DNA from: Streptomyces sp. NBC_00620
GTDB taxonomy: Bacteria; Actinomycetota; Actinomycetes; Streptomycetales; Streptomycetaceae
DNA: 64,000 bases
Direction of reading: 5' to 3'
NCBI RefSeq assembly: GCF_026341825.1
Contig: NZ_JAPENY010000003.1
Location: 310,001-374,000, forward strand
Shown here one piece after another: positions 16,367-24,504 of the stretch. The translations under genes were made by a program, and so were the position numbers. Below the pieces are notes generated by a model that did not search any database, was not told the DNA's origin, and worked only from the letters and a program-made list of their open reading frames with translations. The first letter of the stretch is position 1. Each line of letters starts with the position of its first letter.

Positions 16367-17827
16367 TCAGAAGGGGTAGTGCGCCTGCTGCGTGGCGATG
16401 GTCACCCAGCGGGTGTTGGAGAACGCCTCCAGGCCCCAGCGACCGCCGAAGCGCCCGTAGCCGGAGGCCTTGACGCCGCCGAAGGGCGCGTGCGGCTCGT
16501 CGGCGACGGACTGGTCGTTGATGTGCACGATGCCGGTGCGGATACGGCGGGCGACCGCCAGCCCGTGCGTGGCGTTCTCGGTGATGACACCGCAGGTCAG
16601 GCCGTTGTCGGTGTCGTTGGCCACGTCGACGGCGGTGGTGTCGTCGGCGAAGGTCTCGATCACGCAGACCGGGCCGAACGCCTCCGCGTAGTAGATGTCC
16701 GCGTCCTTCGGGACATCGGTGAGGACGGTCGCCGGGTGCACCGCGCCCTCCGGCTCCCCGCCGCCGGTGAGCACCGTGGCGCCCTTGGCCACCGCGTCCT
16801 TGATGAGCGCGGCGACACGCTGCGCGGCGGAGGCGCTGACCAGCGGGCCGACCACCGTGTGCGGGTGGGCCGGGTCGCCGGCCTGGAGCTGGGCGACCTT
16901 CGCGGCGAACTTCTCCGTGAACTCCTCGGCGAGCGACTCGTGTACGAGGATGCGGTCGCCGGACATGCAGATCTGGCCGGAGTTCATGAACACGCTGAAG
17001 GTGACGGCGTCGACGGCGTAGTCCACGTCGGCGTCGTCGAGCACGACGACCGCGTTCTTGCCGCCCAACTCCAGTACGGCGGGCTTGAGATGCGCGGCGG
17101 CGTGCGTGCCGATGATCCGGCCGACTCCGGTGGAGCCGGTGAAGTTGACGGCGCGGACACGCGGGTCGGCGATGAGCACCTCGGCGATCTCGGCGGCATC
17201 CTCACGGGCGTTGGTGACCACGTTCAGCACACCGTCCGGCAGTCCGGCCTCGCGCAGCACGTCGGCGACGAGCAGCGCGCACGCGATCGGCGCGTCCTCG
17301 CTGGGCTTCACGACGACGGTGTTGCCCGCCGCGAGCGGCGCCGCGACGGCCCGTACACCGAGGATGACGGGAGCGTTCCAGGGGGCGAAGGCGGCGACGA
17401 CACCCAGCGGTTCGCGGATGGCGAGGCCCAGCGCGCCCGCCTCCTGGGCGCTGAGTACCTCACCGCGCGGCGCGGTGATCGCGGCGGCGGCCTCACGCAG
17501 GATGTTCGCGGCGAGCCCCACGTTGAAGTACGCCCATGGACGGGTGCCGCCCGCCTCGTGCGCCATCAGCTCGGCCACCTCCTCACCCTTGGCGTCGAGG
17601 AGGTCGGCGGCCTTGAGGAAGATCGCGCGGCGGGCGAAGGGGGAGAGCGCGGCCCAGTCGGCGAAGGCCGCGTCGGCGGCGCCCACGGCGAGGGCCACGT
17701 CCTCGGGACCTGCCGCGGCGACGGTCGCGTACACCTCGCCGGTGTAGGGATTGATGTCCTCGGCGGTGCGGCCGGAGGCGGCGGGCACGTCCTTGCCGCC
17801 GATGAACAGTTCACGGGTGATGGCCAT
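16367..17827 (-). CDS. NAD(P)-dependent aldehyde dehydrogenase (benzaldehyde/vanillin type)
   Basis: 486 residues with a GAAGGA site before ATG 17825-17827. Conserved features: 'FAPWNAPVILGVRAVAAPLA' and 'VVKPSEDAPIACALLVADVL' for cofactor binding, 'FTGSTGVGRIIGTHAAAHLK', general base Glu in 'LELGGKNAVVVLDDADVDYA', catalytic Cys in 'FMNSGQICMSGDRILV', and 'HAPFGGVKASGYGRFGG' near the C-terminus. The pattern is closest to salicylaldehyde/vanillin/benzaldehyde dehydrogenases, so oxidation of an aromatic aldehyde to the acid is likely. The promoter carries three TTCACG elements. Confidence 0.88.
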   Translation of the reverse strand: MAITRELFIGGKDVPAASGRTAEDINPYTGEVYATVAAAGPEDVALAVGAADAAFADWAALSPFARRAIFLKAADLLDAKGEEVAELMAHEAGGTRPWAYFNVGLAANILREAAAAITAPRGEVLSAQEAGALGLAIREPLGVVAAFAPWNAPVILGVRAVAAPLAAGNTVVVKPSEDAPIACALLVADVLREAGLPDGVLNVVTNAREDAAEIAEVLIADPRVRAVNFTGSTGVGRIIGTHAAAHLKPAVLELGGKNAVVVLDDADVDYAVDAVTFSVFMNSGQICMSGDRILVHESLAEEFTEKFAAKVAQLQAGDPAHPHTVVGPLVSASAAQRVAALIKDAVAKGATVLTGGGEPEGAVHPATVLTDVPKDADIYYAEAFGPVCVIETFADDTTAVDVANDTDNGLTCGVITENATHGLAVARRIRTGIVHINDQSVADEPHAPFGGVKASGYGRFGGRWGLEAFSNTRWVTIATQQAHYPF

Positions 17828-17867
17828 GGCGGGTTCCTTCGGTACGTAACGACGTCGGTACGCGGTG

Positions 17868-17919
17868 GTTCACGACAACAATAGGGAGTTCACGCCGCAA
17901 GTTGTTCGCCACGTGAAAC
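17868..17919. promoter_or_regulatory. GTTCACG repeat array upstream of the aldehyde dehydrogenase
   Basis: GTTCACG occurs at 17868-17874 and 17888-17894, exactly 20 bp (two helical turns) apart, and in inverted form as CGTGAAAC at 17912-17919. AACAA/TTGTT arms accompany the outer pair. This arrangement suggests cooperative binding of a dimeric regulator; no regulator gene is nearby. Confidence 0.5.
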
Positions 17920-17979
17920 TTCATTCACTAACCTACTAGGATGCTCCGACCGGACCACACGAAAGTCAAGGGCATACGC

Positions 17980-18013
17980 GTCTGCCCCCGGCACCGAAGT
18001 ACCGGGGGCAGAC
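17980..18013 (-). terminator. Terminator of the small secreted protein gene
   Basis: A perfect 12-bp stem (17980-17991 with 18002-18013; arms start GTCTGCCCCC) with a 10-nt loop, 19 bp beyond the stop of the small secreted protein gene. Confidence 0.8.
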
Positions 18014-18032
18014 GAACCTGTCGGACGCCGTA

Positions 18033-18326
18033 CTACGGCTGAATGGCGGGGAGCACACTGGTGACGGGCGCGACCAGGTCGGTCAGCTGGTGCATCTCGT
18101 TGAGGCCCTCGTTCAGGCCGTTGAGCCCGGCCAGCTGCTGCGAGACCTTCGGGAGTTGCGCCTGGTGCTCCGCGGGGATGTCGCTCACAGCGAGCCGGTC
18201 GAGCTCGGCGATCGGGTTCAGCGGCTTCGGCGCCTCGGAGACCGCGGCGCTCGCCATCGGCGCGGCAAGGCCCGTGACACCGACGGCGAGACCAACGGCG
18301 GCGACAATACGTCGTGTTGAGATCAT
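18033..18326 (-). CDS. Small secreted protein
   Basis: 97 residues. A Sec signal peptide ('MISTRRIVAAVGLAVGVTGL' then 'AAPMASAA', likely cleaved after ASA-A around residue 28) precedes a ~69-residue mature part. The mature part has no Cys, is rich in Leu and Gln, and contains a short heptad-like stretch 'QLAGLNGLNEGLNEMHQL'. It ends 'VTSVLPAIQP'. Small secreted proteins of this type occur across Streptomyces and may be cell-wall or aerial-growth related, but nothing in the sequence fixes a function. A strong terminator follows the gene. Confidence 0.8.
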   Translation of the reverse strand: MISTRRIVAAVGLAVGVTGLAAPMASAAVSEAPKPLNPIAELDRLAVSDIPAEHQAQLPKVSQQLAGLNGLNEGLNEMHQLTDLVAPVTSVLPAIQP

Positions 18327-18453
18327 GCTTTCAGCAACGGCTCCGGGGCCCGGGCGGACACGGCCCGCCCCCGCCGCTCACCCGAGAGGCTCACAGGTCC
18401 TGCTGCGCTTGCCGTGCGCCCCGCGTCGGAGGAGTCTCGAGGGAGAGGCCCTT

Positions 18454-18479
18454 CGCGGCCCGCTCCTCGGTGGGCCGCG
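18454..18479 (+). promoter_or_regulatory. Leader hairpin before the SnoaL-like gene
   Basis: CGCGGCCC (18454-18461) and GGGCCGCG (18472-18479) form a perfect 8-bp stem that ends 6 nt before the AAGGAGG ribosome site (18486-18492). It could influence translation or mRNA stability. Confidence 0.35.
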
Positions 18480-18497
18480 GCCTTCAAGGAGGTCATC

Positions 18498-18863
18498 ATG
18501 GGCAGCGCGCTAGGCCCCGCCTTCGACACCGAAGCGCTACGCCGGGGCATTGAAGGACACAGCGCGGCAGATCTGCTGTCGCTCTACGCCGACGACGCGG
18601 AAGTCCGCGTGGTCGACCACAACACCCAGCCCAGTCACCCGATGGTCAAACACGGTCGCGGCGAGATCGCCGACATGCTCAACGACGTCTACAGCCGGGA
18701 CATGACGCACAAGCTGGAGCAGTGCGTCGTCGACGGCAACCACGTCGCTTTCACCGAGTCCTGCCAGTACCCGGACGGCGTGAAGGTACTGGCCAGCTCG
18801 ATGATGTCGCTGCGCGACGGCAAGATCGTCGAACACACGCTGCTGCAGGCATGGGACGAGTAG
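18498..18863 (+). CDS. SnoaL-like / NTF2-fold protein
   Basis: 121 residues from ATG 18498, which has an ideal AAGGAGG site 5 nt upstream. 'DLLSLYADDAEVRVVDHN' is the beginning of the SnoaL/NTF2-like cone fold, followed by 'GRGEIADMLNDVYSRDMTHK' and the beta-rich 'VVDGNHVAFTESCQYPDG' and 'LRDGKIVEHTLLQAWDE'. Such proteins are small cyclases, isomerases or ligand-binding proteins; the catalytic acid-base pair cannot be assigned. Stands alone with its own terminator. Confidence 0.8.
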   Translation: MGSALGPAFDTEALRRGIEGHSAADLLSLYADDAEVRVVDHNTQPSHPMVKHGRGEIADMLNDVYSRDMTHKLEQCVVDGNHVAFTESCQYPDGVKVLASSMMSLRDGKIVEHTLLQAWDE

Positions 18864-18877
18864 GAAGGCACTGGCCG

Positions 18878-18914
18878 AAGGTCCGGATCAGTTCGCACCT
18901 GACCTGGACCTTCT
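18878..18914 (+). terminator. Hairpin after the SnoaL-like gene
   Basis: The segment folds into a 15-step stem (GAAGGTCC outer arm with GGACCTTC, inner TCAG with CTGA, one A-C mismatch and one G-U) and a 7-nt loop, beginning 14 bp after the stop. Confidence 0.65.
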
Positions 18915-19065
18915 CGGCGAGCGCGGGCATGGGCCGGTCACGGACACACCGGAATCGCCTGCCCCGGCCACTGTCCGCGGCAGGGGTACGGATGTCCGCC
19001 TCCGTGCTGCGCTCAGCGCTGCGGGGAACACGTGCGCCCTCTCGCCGAACCCGCCGGATCCGGCC
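18915..19065. other. Non-coding gap, nothing recognised
   Basis: About 150 bp between the SnoaL-like terminator and the stop of the HEAT/LRV gene. No credible reading frame, strong hairpin or promoter is seen. Confidence 0.5.
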
Positions 19066-20460
19066 TCACTGAACCCCAGGGACCGACTCGTCCAGCAGTC
19101 GGTGCATGACCTCCACCGGAAGCGCGGGATTGCCGGCGGCGGGCTGGGCCGTGTCTTGCTGGGTGAGCAGTTCCTCGATGCGGGCGAGCGGAAGACGGGG
19201 GTCACCGGCGGCCGTGTACCTGACGCCGGTGGACGCGTCGTGGCTGAGTCGCTCGATCAACTCCGGTGAGGCGTCCGGGTCGTACACGGCCAGCATGCGT
19301 ACGGACGGATTCTCGTCCTCGGCGTACCGGACGAGACCCTTCCTGGGGAACTGCGGCCGGGCCAGCATGTCGGCACGGGTGTAACCGGCCCACTCCAAGA
19401 CCATGGCCAGGAGCGCATCCGGCGGAGCGGCGGGCTGGTACTCGCAGGTCAGGAGCCGGACCGCGAAGTCCTCGTCGTGCGCCAGAGGCTCTACGAGGTC
19501 GGCCGGCAGGTGTCGGTTGGCGGCGGCGGACCGGCGCAGCAGGACATGGCTGGAGGTCGCGCACCGACGCAGGACGTCGATGTCGTCGGCGCCGAGGTTC
19601 CAGACCCAGCGGACCGGGCCGGTCCGGTCCTTCGGGTCGACTCGGTAGTCGACGGCGGCTCGCTCGTCCTCGGTGAGGTCGGGTCTGACCGATACCGCCA
19701 GACGGACGTGGTGTTCGGGGTCCGAGGCGAGGCGCGCGACCAGGTCCGGCGGCAGTGACGGGTTCGAGGCGACGGCGTGCCGCTCCTCCGAGTCCTCGCT
19801 CGCCACGAGCCGCTCGGCCGTGGCGCGGGTCAGCCGGCCTTTCATGAGCACGTCTTCGCGCGGCCATTTGTCGAGAGTGTCCAGCAGTTCGTCGGTCAGA
19901 GCTCCGTCGTCGACGCAGGCACGCAGCGCGGCGGCCCGGCGGACTTCGGTGTCGGGATCCGCGAGGAGCGTTTCGCGGGTGGCCGGGGCCAGTCCGTCCC
20001 ACACCCCGCAGACCGCGGCGCGTACAGCGGGGTCCGCGTGGTCGGCGTACCCGGCCAGGATCCGCGGCGGGATGCTCCGGGAACGCACCGCCCAGTAACG
20101 CACATCCTTGTCCGGATCGGACAGGAGTCGCTCGTAGGCGGCGTCGGGCAGTGGCGCGACGTCCGTCCGGAACGGTTCCGGTCCGGAGGCAAGCGCCATC
20201 CGGACTTTCGGCTCGGGGTCGTCGACCAGCCGGGCGCGGTCGGCCGGGTCCGCGTTCCAGCTCTCGGCGATGCTGCCGCGTACCCGGAAGTCGGAGTGGT
20301 TGATCATCGCGTCGACGAGTTCGGCGGGCGGATCGGGCCGGAGGCACAGCCAGAACCAGGCCGACGAGGCCTCCGGGCTCAAGAGGCGCAGCAGCACACC
20401 GTTCGGCGCGGCAGGATTCCGCGCCAGTCCCTTGAGGATGTCGTGCCGTACGTCCGTCAC
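19066..20460 (-). CDS. Leucine-rich-variant / HEAT-like repeat protein
   Basis: 464 residues built almost entirely from ~22-30-residue helical units with the recurring signature 'DP(E/D)xxVRxA(L/V)A', for example 'LVDDPEPKVRMALASGP', 'LLADPDTEVRRAAALRAC', 'LASDPEHHVRLAVSVRPDL' and 'AEDENPSVRMLAVYDPD'. This is the LRV/HEAT alpha-solenoid seen in many Streptomyces cytoplasmic proteins of unknown role, probably a protein-interaction scaffold. No signal peptide or catalytic domain. The GTG start is 122 bp from the divergent ZTP riboswitch/folD promoter. Confidence 0.85.
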   Translation of the reverse strand: MTDVRHDILKGLARNPAAPNGVLLRLLSPEASSAWFWLCLRPDPPAELVDAMINHSDFRVRGSIAESWNADPADRARLVDDPEPKVRMALASGPEPFRTDVAPLPDAAYERLLSDPDKDVRYWAVRSRSIPPRILAGYADHADPAVRAAVCGVWDGLAPATRETLLADPDTEVRRAAALRACVDDGALTDELLDTLDKWPREDVLMKGRLTRATAERLVASEDSEERHAVASNPSLPPDLVARLASDPEHHVRLAVSVRPDLTEDERAAVDYRVDPKDRTGPVRWVWNLGADDIDVLRRCATSSHVLLRRSAAANRHLPADLVEPLAHDEDFAVRLLTCEYQPAAPPDALLAMVLEWAGYTRADMLARPQFPRKGLVRYAEDENPSVRMLAVYDPDASPELIERLSHDASTGVRYTAAGDPRLPLARIEELLTQQDTAQPAAGNPALPVEVMHRLLDESVPGVQ

Positions 20461-20503
20461 TGGTGCCCTCTCCCCCTGCCGCCCGGCCGATCATCGTACG
20501 GGC

Positions 20504-20509
20504 TAGGCT
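20504..20509 (+). promoter_or_regulatory. Possible -10 element for folD
   Basis: TAGGCT fits the actinomycete -10 consensus (TAnnnT) and lies ~7 bp before the start of the ZTP riboswitch. No convincing -35 is seen. Confidence 0.4.
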
Positions 20510-20515
20510 GGTCGG

Positions 20516-20593
20516 TGGGCCGTGACTGGCGCTGAGGTGGAGTACCACCGGGGAGCGGTCTGACGAACGGGTCTTTGCCGCGCGCCTGGGCGA
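20516..20593 (+). ncRNA. ZTP (pfl) riboswitch upstream of folD
   Basis: The leader contains the conserved ZTP-aptamer blocks in order: 'GTGACTGGCG', the GGTGG-AGTA-CCACC hairpin (20536-20549), the following 'GGGGAGCGG', a variable linker, and the 3' block 'CCGCGCGCCTGGGCG' ending near 20593. This motif senses ZTP/ZMP, an alarmone of 10-formyl-THF shortage, and is known upstream of folD and purine genes. The folD ribosome site (AGGAG) is ~20 nt downstream and no terminator is seen between, so translational control is more likely than attenuation. Confidence 0.88.
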
Positions 20594-20621
20594 TTTTGTC
20601 GATGACGCTCAGGAGCAGCTC

Positions 20622-21470
20622 ATGTCCCAGGCCCAGCTCATGGACGGCGCCGGTCTCGCGCGCCGCATCGTCGAGGAGACCGCGAAGCGTGCGGCCGGCC
20701 TCAAGGACCGCACCGGTGTGTCGCCGTGCCTGGCGACGGTACTGGTCGGCGAGGATCCCGCCTCGGTCACCTACGTCCGGATGAAGCAGAACCGCAGCCG
20801 CAAGGCCGGTATCGAGTCGCGGCACGTCACCCTGCCCGCCGAAACCACCACGGCCGAACTGGTAGGCGCCCTCGACGCGCTGTCCGCCGACCCCACCGTG
20901 CACGGCATCCTGCTCCAGCACCCTGTCGGTCCGCACATCGACGAGCGGGCCGCGTTCGAGGCCATCGCGCCGGAGAAGGACGTCGACGGGGTGACGCTGA
21001 GCTCGTACTCGACGATGAGTTTCGGGCTGCCCGGCTTCGTGTCCTGCACACCCGGGGGCATCATGCGGCTCCTCGACGAGTACGACGTCGACCCGGCCGG
21101 CAAGCGTGCCGTCGTCGTGGGCCGCAGCGCGATCCTCGGCAAGCCGGTCGGCATGCTGCTGCTCGGCCGCGACGCGACGGTGACGTACTGCCACTCCCGT
21201 ACGACGGATCTGTCCTCGGTTGTACGGGAGGCGGACATCGTGGTGGCCGCCGTGGGGCGGCCCCGGCTGATCCGCGGCGAGGACATCAAGCCAGGAGCCG
21301 TCGTCATCGACGCGGGCTACAACGCCGGGAACGTCGGCGACGTCGACTTCGACACCGCCGCCGCCCGGGCCGGTCTGATCACACCCGTGCCGGGTGGCGT
21401 CGGCCCGATGACGATCGCGGTCCTGCTGGAGCAGACGGTGACCGGAGCCGAACGGCAACTCGGCGTCTGA
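20622..21470 (+). CDS. folD: Bifunctional methylene-THF dehydrogenase / methenyl-THF cyclohydrolase
   Basis: 282 residues, standard length. The substrate and catalytic region has 'VGEDPASVTYVRMKQNRSRK' with the catalytic Lys, then 'GILLQHPVGPHIDERAAFEA' and 'PEKDVDG'. NADP-binding 'VVVGRSAILGKPVGMLLLGR' and the C-terminal signature 'TPVPGGVGPMTIAVLLEQTV' are intact. It interconverts 5,10-methylene-THF and 10-formyl-THF in the cytoplasm, feeding purine synthesis, which matches the ZTP riboswitch in its leader. ATG 20622 has AGGAG upstream. The stop abuts the stop of the convergent regulator. Confidence 0.95.
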   Translation: MSQAQLMDGAGLARRIVEETAKRAAGLKDRTGVSPCLATVLVGEDPASVTYVRMKQNRSRKAGIESRHVTLPAETTTAELVGALDALSADPTVHGILLQHPVGPHIDERAAFEAIAPEKDVDGVTLSSYSTMSFGLPGFVSCTPGGIMRLLDEYDVDPAGKRAVVVGRSAILGKPVGMLLLGRDATVTYCHSRTTDLSSVVREADIVVAAVGRPRLIRGEDIKPGAVVIDAGYNAGNVGDVDFDTAAARAGLITPVPGGVGPMTIAVLLEQTVTGAERQLGV

Positions 21471-22322
21471 TCAGGTGGCGATGTCCATGCGCTGGGTGCC
21501 GATGACTTTGAGCAGTTGCAGCGTCCGGTAGGCGCGGGAGTCGGGTTCAGCGGTGAAGATGATCAGCTGGTGGTCCTGGCCCGGCACGGTCAGGACGTCG
21601 AAGTCCAGGTCGATCGGCCCGACTTGGGGGTGCTGGATCTCCTGGTGGTTGTGGTGTTCGATGCGCAGCTCGTGGGAGTTCCACAGCCGGGCGAAGTCCT
21701 CGCTGCCGGCGAGCAGTTCGTCGACGAGACCGCGGAGTTCGGCGTGGTCCGGGTAGCGGGCGGTGGCGACACGCAGATAGCTGACGGCGGCGGTCACGAA
21801 GCGGTGGGGCCGGGTCATGCCGTAGCCGCGGTGCTCGGGGTCGGGGTGCAGGAAGTACCGGCGGATGACGTTGCGGTCCGAGCCGGTCAGGGCGGAGAAG
21901 TCCTCGAAGAGGGCTGCCGCCAGGGGGTTCCAGGCCAGCACCCGGCAGGTGTTGTCGAGCACGAGGGCGCCGGCGTCGGTGAGGCGCTCCAGCAGCTTCA
22001 GCGTGCCGGGGTCCACGTCCTGGGAGGGTCCCTGGGCAGGCTCGGGTGCCGCCTCTCCGGCGAGGCGGAAGAGGTGGGTGCGCTCCTGGTCGGACAGGCG
22101 CAGCGCGCGGGCGATGCCGGTCAGGACGGCGTGCGAGGGATGGCGTCCTCGGGCCTGTTCCAGGCGGCTGTAGTGGTCCACGGAAATGTGCGCGAGCTGG
22201 GCGACCTCCTCGCGGCGCAGCCCCGGAGTGCGACGCCGGGGGCCGTGCGGCAGACCGACGTCCTCCGGGCGTACGCGTTCCCGCTTGCCGCGCAGGAACT
22301 CCGCGAGAGCGTGCTTGTCCAT
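21471..22322 (-). CDS. XRE-family regulator with MmyB-like ligand-binding domain
   Basis: 283 residues from ATG 22320-22322. The N-terminal HTH is 'RRRTPGLRREEVAQLAHISV' followed by 'DHYSRLEQARGRHPSHAVLT'. The C-terminal half ('ALVLDNTCRVLAWNPLAAAL', 'NVIRRYFLHPDPEHRGYG', 'VGPIDLDFDVLTVPGQDHQL') is the MmyB-like PAS-related domain thought to bind fatty-acid-like ligands. Such regulators often sit next to and control a divergent SDR oxidoreductase gene; here only a short remnant of such a gene remains at 22448. The stop abuts the folD stop. Confidence 0.88.
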   Translation of the reverse strand: MDKHALAEFLRGKRERVRPEDVGLPHGPRRRTPGLRREEVAQLAHISVDHYSRLEQARGRHPSHAVLTGIARALRLSDQERTHLFRLAGEAAPEPAQGPSQDVDPGTLKLLERLTDAGALVLDNTCRVLAWNPLAAALFEDFSALTGSDRNVIRRYFLHPDPEHRGYGMTRPHRFVTAAVSYLRVATARYPDHAELRGLVDELLAGSEDFARLWNSHELRIEHHNHQEIQHPQVGPIDLDFDVLTVPGQDHQLIIFTAEPDSRAYRTLQLLKVIGTQRMDIAT

Positions 22323-22447
22323 GGTCACCACGGTACGGCGGGGCACGTCGGCCAGCCACGGACTCCTGGTCCCTGGATACCCCCGAGCCACCACCGCAAG
22401 GTCAATGCACAGGCAGAACGACGTGGAACGAAGTGAGGGCAAGGCCA

Positions 22448-22551
22448 TGCGGGTATTCATGACGGGCGCGGCCGACCATGCAGGCGGCGTGGTGGCAGAG
22501 CGGACGGTGACCGTCCGTTTCTGCGCGATGGACCAGGGGGCACGCCGGTGA
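22448..22551 (+). pseudogene. Possible N-terminal remnant of an SDR gene
   Basis: A 34-codon frame with a ribosome site begins 'MRVFMTGAADHAGGVVAE', which resembles the Rossmann start 'MRVFVTGATGFVGG' of atypical SDR reductases, then loses similarity and stops at 22549-22551. XRE/MmyB-type regulators of this kind usually diverge from an intact SDR gene. The remnant overlaps the start of the following esterase (GTGA), which suggests a deletion fused the old leader to a new gene. A small functional leader peptide cannot be excluded. Confidence 0.4.
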
Positions 22552-23561
22552 GCGCGGCGGTGACGGCACTGGCCGTGATCGGGGTGGTGGCGCTGGTGTG
22601 CGCCGCCGCGTACGGGTACTTCCTGCACAGCCCCAAGCCCGCTGAGCTGCGGCTGAGCGCCCCGGTGACGGTGGACACCATCACCGTGGACGACCGGTCG
22701 CGTGCGTACCGGGCCTTCGTGCCGGCCGATCTGCCGCCCGGCGCGCCGCTGCTGTTCGTCCTGCACGGCTCGCAGCAGGACGGGAAGACCATTCGTACGG
22801 CCACCGGGTACGGCTTCGACAAGCTGGCCGAGCGGCACGGGTTCGCGGTGGTCTATCCGGACGGCTACAAGCGTGGCTGGAACGACGGCCGCACCGCCGC
22901 GGTCACCCCCGCCCGCAAGGAGGACGTCGACGACGAAGGGCTGATCGGCGCGCTCGTCGAGCGGTTCCGGGAGCGTCACGGAATCGACCCCGCCCGGGTG
23001 TTCGTCACCGGCTTCTCCAACGGCGGGCAGATGGCCTTCCGTCTCGCCGCCCGGACGCCGGAGAGGATCGCCGCCATCGCGGTGATCGGGGCGGGTCTGC
23101 CCACTCCGGACCAGTGGGCCGTCACGGAGCCGAAGCGTCCGCTGCCCGTGCTGCTCGTCGCCGGTACGCGCGACCCGATCATGCCGTACGAGGGCGGCGA
23201 GGCCAGCATCTTCGGCTTCCAGAAGCGCGGCACGGTCCTGTCCGCCGAGGCCACCGCCCGTGCCTTCGCCGAGGTCAACGGCATCACCGAGCCTCCGACC
23301 AGCTGGCCGCCCGCAACGTTGCCCCTGGATGGGTCCGGCGGTGCGGACGGTCCATTGGTCACCGAGACCCGCTACGCCCAGCCCGGCAAGGCTCCCGTCG
23401 TGGCGTTCGCGGTCTCCGGCGGCGGCCACACGATCCCCAATCCCGACTACCGCTTCCCCCGGCTCATGGGCAGGACCGATCACACGCTCAATGCCCCGGC
23501 CGCCATCTGGGACTTCTTCAGCGAGGCCATGCGGGCGGACGCTCATCGGCGCCCGCGGTAA
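22548..23561 (+). CDS. Membrane-anchored esterase / poly(3-hydroxybutyrate)-depolymerase-like hydrolase (LpqC type)
   Basis: 337 residues from GTG 22548. An N-terminal hydrophobic stretch 'AVTALAVIGVVALVCAAAYG' acts as anchor or uncleaved signal. The alpha/beta hydrolase follows: oxyanion region 'LLFVLHGSQQDGKTI', nucleophile Ser in 'VFVTGFSNGGQMAFRLA', acid in 'LLVAGTRDPIMPY' and His in 'AVSGGGHTIPNPD'. The family covers feruloyl/acetyl-xylan esterases and PHB-depolymerase-like proteins, so an extracytoplasmic ester is the likely substrate. Confidence 0.83.
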   Translation: MSAAVTALAVIGVVALVCAAAYGYFLHSPKPAELRLSAPVTVDTITVDDRSRAYRAFVPADLPPGAPLLFVLHGSQQDGKTIRTATGYGFDKLAERHGFAVVYPDGYKRGWNDGRTAAVTPARKEDVDDEGLIGALVERFRERHGIDPARVFVTGFSNGGQMAFRLAARTPERIAAIAVIGAGLPTPDQWAVTEPKRPLPVLLVAGTRDPIMPYEGGEASIFGFQKRGTVLSAEATARAFAEVNGITEPPTSWPPATLPLDGSGGADGPLVTETRYAQPGKAPVVAFAVSGGGHTIPNPDYRFPRLMGRTDHTLNAPAAIWDFFSEAMRADAHRRPR

Positions 23562-23577
23562 GCGCCTCGGCTCCGGC

Positions 23578-24504
23578 CTACCAGGACCGGGCGGCGTCGA
23601 GGAGTGCGTCCCGGACCCGCACGGCGTCGTGGCCGAGCACGGATCCGGTGCGCTGGGCGAGGAAGCCCGTGTTGATGGGCGGGTCCTCGGGCTCGACGAG
23701 GGCGACGAGGGCGCCGGTCCGCAGTTCGTCGGCGCACAGGTAGCTGGGAAGTACGGTGAATCCCGCTCCCGCGGCGACGGCGGACAGGACGCCACGCAGG
23801 TCGGCCATCACCAAGGCGGGCCGCAGGGTCAGCCGGGTGCGGAAGACGTGGCGCCAGTAGCGGCGTGCGATCGGCATGTCCTCGGCGTAGGTGACCAGGG
23901 GGACGGCGTGCAGAGGGTGGGGGTCGTCGCTGGTGAGCGGGCCGATGCGGGCGGCCCAGGACGGCGCGCTCACCAGGACGAACTCCTCGTCCATCAGCGG
24001 TGTCGCCAGGACCGAGCGCCCGCGCGGACGCACGGCGGACAGGACCAGGTCGAAGCGCCCGGCGCGCAGACCGTCGAGCAGGTCGTCGGCGAGCCCGGGG
24101 GTGACGCGTAGCTGCAGCCCCTGCGCCACCAGCGGCGCGAGGGCCGGCAGCGCACGGACGGACAGCAGTTCGGCGGGCCCTCCCAGGTGTACCGGCTCGG
24201 TGACGCCCGACGTGTCGCGGTCGGCCACCGTGGCGAGCTGGTCCATGGGGGCCGCGATCCGGGCGGCCAGGTCGTCGGCCACGGCAGTGGGGGCGACTCC
24301 ACGGGGCAGCCGCTCGAAGAGCTGGCGGTCGAGCTGCCGCTCCAGGGAGCGGATCTGGCTGGTGACGGTGGGCTGGGCGAGCTTCAGACGGCGGGCCGCC
24401 TCGGTGAGGGAACCGGCCCGGTACACGGCGAGGAACGTGCGCAGCTGGGTCAGATCCAACGCCTTGTCGCCGGTCCGCATTCCATCGGTATTCCTATCGG
24501 GCAT
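23578..24504 (-). CDS. LysR-family transcriptional regulator
   Basis: 308 residues if ATG 24502-24504 is used; ATG 24478-24480 (300 residues) is at least as likely because the first start lies inside a dyad of the intergenic region. The N-terminal wHTH is 'LRTFLAVYRAGSLTEAARRL' followed by 'KLAQPTVTSQIRSLERQLDR'; the rest is a periplasmic-binding-like effector domain. Divergent from the DJ-1/PfpI protein at 24612, which is probably its target; effector unknown. Confidence 0.87.
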   Translation of the reverse strand: MPDRNTDGMRTGDKALDLTQLRTFLAVYRAGSLTEAARRLKLAQPTVTSQIRSLERQLDRQLFERLPRGVAPTAVADDLAARIAAPMDQLATVADRDTSGVTEPVHLGGPAELLSVRALPALAPLVAQGLQLRVTPGLADDLLDGLRAGRFDLVLSAVRPRGRSVLATPLMDEEFVLVSAPSWAARIGPLTSDDPHPLHAVPLVTYAEDMPIARRYWRHVFRTRLTLRPALVMADLRGVLSAVAAGAGFTVLPSYLCADELRTGALVALVEPEDPPINTGFLAQRTGSVLGHDAVRVRDALLDAARSW

